Shown here: piece after piece, positions 16,746-17,705 of the stretch
Position numbering within the stretch: the stretch's first letter is position 1
Layout: each line of letters begins with the position of its first letter
Assembly: GCA_016256075.1 (NCBI GenBank)
Contig: SDVU01000202.1
Location: 1-17,705, forward strand
Length of the DNA stretch: 17,705 nucleotides
Direction: 5' to 3'
From: Dictyocoela muelleri
Taxonomy: Eukaryota; Microsporidia
Program-made: the position numbers and the translations under genes
The notes under the pieces: model-generated
What the model was told of the DNA's origin: nothing
Databases searched by the model: none
Seen by the model: only the letters and a program-made list of their open reading frames with translations

Positions 16746-17139
16746 ATATATACATATATATTAGAGACCGACAACATTCTAGCAGACATAACAAATAGAG
16801 TTTCTGCCTACCATAGTCTTTGGACGTTTATTTCTTGTGTTATAATAATAAGTCACAATGCTACACAAAAGCCTAGCTGTATACTCGATTTTTGGTTTAT
16901 TAATGACTCAGCAGGATACAGGTATTTAGTAGCTTTTTACGAATTTTTATTTTTTTCACTACTTTTACGAGATGCGTCGCCGCACTAATCTCAACACCTA
17001 CGAGAGTCCCCGTAGCTTCATTATCATATTAGAAGAAGTCTTTAATGGCTATAACACAATGAAAGGGCTGTAAATTATTACTATATTTTTTTTATAGTTA
17101 TCGACTGCGTAATGTCATTTCCCATTATTTATAAAAGAT
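16746..17139. other. Gene-free stretch
   Basis: No recognisable gene. An 82-codon open frame begins inside the LTR at 16740 and runs to 16988, but it resembles no family I know and starts in repeat sequence, so I regard it as chance. One small hairpin, CTACG-AGAGTCCC-CGTAG, lies near 16998-17015. Confidence 0.5.
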
Positions 17140-17214
17140 GGTCGTATACGGGATTCGAACAAAGATACTTGAATTTTACAATCAAGAGTGTTAACCACTT
17201 AGCTATCTGGTTAC
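17140..17214 (-). pseudogene. tRNA-like sequence, probably a decayed tRNA gene
   Basis: On the minus strand the D-arm-like TAGCTAAGTGGTTAACAC, an anticodon arm CTTGA...TCAAG and a T-loop-like GTTCGAATCCCG follow each other at normal tRNA spacing. However, the acceptor halves (GTAACCA and ATACGAC) do not pair, the T stem is mostly mismatched, and the anticodon loop has nine bases between its paired arms. The loop text TTGTAAAAT could give a GTA (Tyr) or a TGT (Thr) anticodon, so no identity is assigned. It may be a tRNA relic or part of a tRNA-derived repeat. Confidence 0.5.
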
Positions 17215-17338
17215 AAATTAAATTAAACAATAATAAAATGATAATAAAAAAACAATTTTTAACAGAATTAATATATTTTCTTCATTTTTTCAATATAGCT
17301 TCTATTAAAAAAATCAATGTTTATCCCCCCTACGGGTC

Positions 17339-17395
17339 TTCTATCGAAAGATGCTCACTTTTTTTTAAAAAAAAATTGGGCATCTTCCGATAGAA
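17339..17395. repeat. Palindrome with poly(T)/poly(A) core
   Basis: CTTCTATCGAAAGATGCTCA and its near-complement GGGCATCTTCCGATAGAAAAG flank a T-run followed directly by an A-run. The stem has about 28 pairs with a few mismatches and no real loop. It lies 34 bases before a Merlin-like start codon, in the position of a terminal repeat. Confidence 0.85.
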
Positions 17396-17428
17396 AAGCA
17401 AAAAAAAAATTATAATAAAAAACAACCC

Positions 17429-17705
17429 ATGACTATAGGAATATTAAATAAAATTTTTACCGAAGCTGAAGAATTGTTTAGTTTTTTGTTTGAAAACGAA
17501 ATTTTAAAGGTAAGATTCAATGTTCGAGGTGTGATGAAAAAGCACATTTAGAAATTATTTCTGTAAAGGGAATAAAAACTTTGGATCAATATTGAAATTT
17601 ACACCCCAGGGGGTAAATTTCAACATAGTTAAATATTTATTTTTTTTAATTCTTACCCTTATGTTTTCACCAAATGAATGGGAAAGAATGACTCATAATA
17701 AAACC
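17429..17705 (+). pseudogene. Possible Merlin-type transposase N-terminus, cut by window edge
   Basis: From ATG 17429 the plus strand encodes MTIGILNKIFTEAEELFSFL then FENEIL. After a one-base frame change near 17512 it continues KIQCSRCDEKAHLEIISVKG. An acidic/aromatic helix followed by a CxxC pair is how Merlin/ISXO2-like transposases begin, and the two other Merlin copies here look alike in this region. A stop at 17593 coincides with a 31-bp palindrome (TTGAAATTTACACCCC ... GGGGTAAATTTCAA, 17592-17622). The assignment rests on a short stretch without catalytic motifs, and an unrelated zinc-ribbon protein is possible. Confidence 0.4.

Noticed and set aside
16740-16988. 82-codon plus-strand frame
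   Set aside because: It begins in the last bases of the LTR, has no recognisable motif, and the AT-rich composition makes a chance frame of this size likely.
17112-17393. 93-codon plus-strand frame
   Set aside because: It runs antisense through the tRNA-like relic and ends in the poly(T)/poly(A) palindrome; not a plausible protein.
17339-17395. Bacterial-type transcription terminator
   Set aside because: The hairpin with a T-run looks terminator-like, but the context is eukaryotic and the T-run is in the stem centre rather than after it.

Overview
The window is very AT-rich eukaryotic DNA in which I can find no host protein gene. Every coding stretch I recognise belongs to a transposable element, and most are decayed. 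The mixture (Merlin, Mutator-like/MULE, pogo, a hAT-type MITE, Ty3/gypsy-type LTR elements and many long palindromes) in such AT-rich DNA would fit a repeat-rich microsporidian such as Hamiltosporidium, Nosema or Anncaliia relatives. That assignment is inference; the window has no taxonomically decisive gene.

Layout. 1-330: an AAT microsatellite running into a ~20-bp minisatellite. 440-3250: one Merlin transposase gene on the minus strand, split by a ~1.94-kb MULE (921-2863) with ~85-bp terminal inverted repeats. The MULE is bracketed by 80-bp direct repeats of Merlin sequence and is itself split by a palindromic MITE (1462-1778) with a perfect 9-bp target duplication. This is three-level nesting. 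3324-3578: a second palindromic element. 3590-4265: a gypsy-type integrase and LTR fossil. 4269-5801: a 1.5-kb palindrome whose arms are themselves built of complete hairpins. 5802-7460: mostly uninterpretable sequence with a 91-bp palindrome and short tandem repeats.

7461-9390: a pogo/Tigger-like transposon with TA duplications and a decayed transposase. About 9571-11079: a second Merlin copy, interrupted in its zinc ribbon by a 409-bp hAT-type MITE. 11141-11592: an inverted repeat enclosing an AT-rich tandem array, lying in or beside a plus-strand gypsy-type fossil that ends in an LTR at 12400. 12496-16745: a structurally complete but broken LTR retrotransposon on the minus strand with both LTRs. 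16746-17705: a tRNA-like relic, a poly(T)/poly(A)-cored palindrome, and the start of what looks like another Merlin-type transposase running off the window.

The elements do not form a pathway; the window is a transposon graveyard with nested insertions. The features most worth a second look are the 1.5-kb palindrome made of palindromes, the 80-bp direct repeats around the MULE, and a recurring short palindrome (G, T-run, short core, A-run, C) at the ends of two unrelated DNA transposons.
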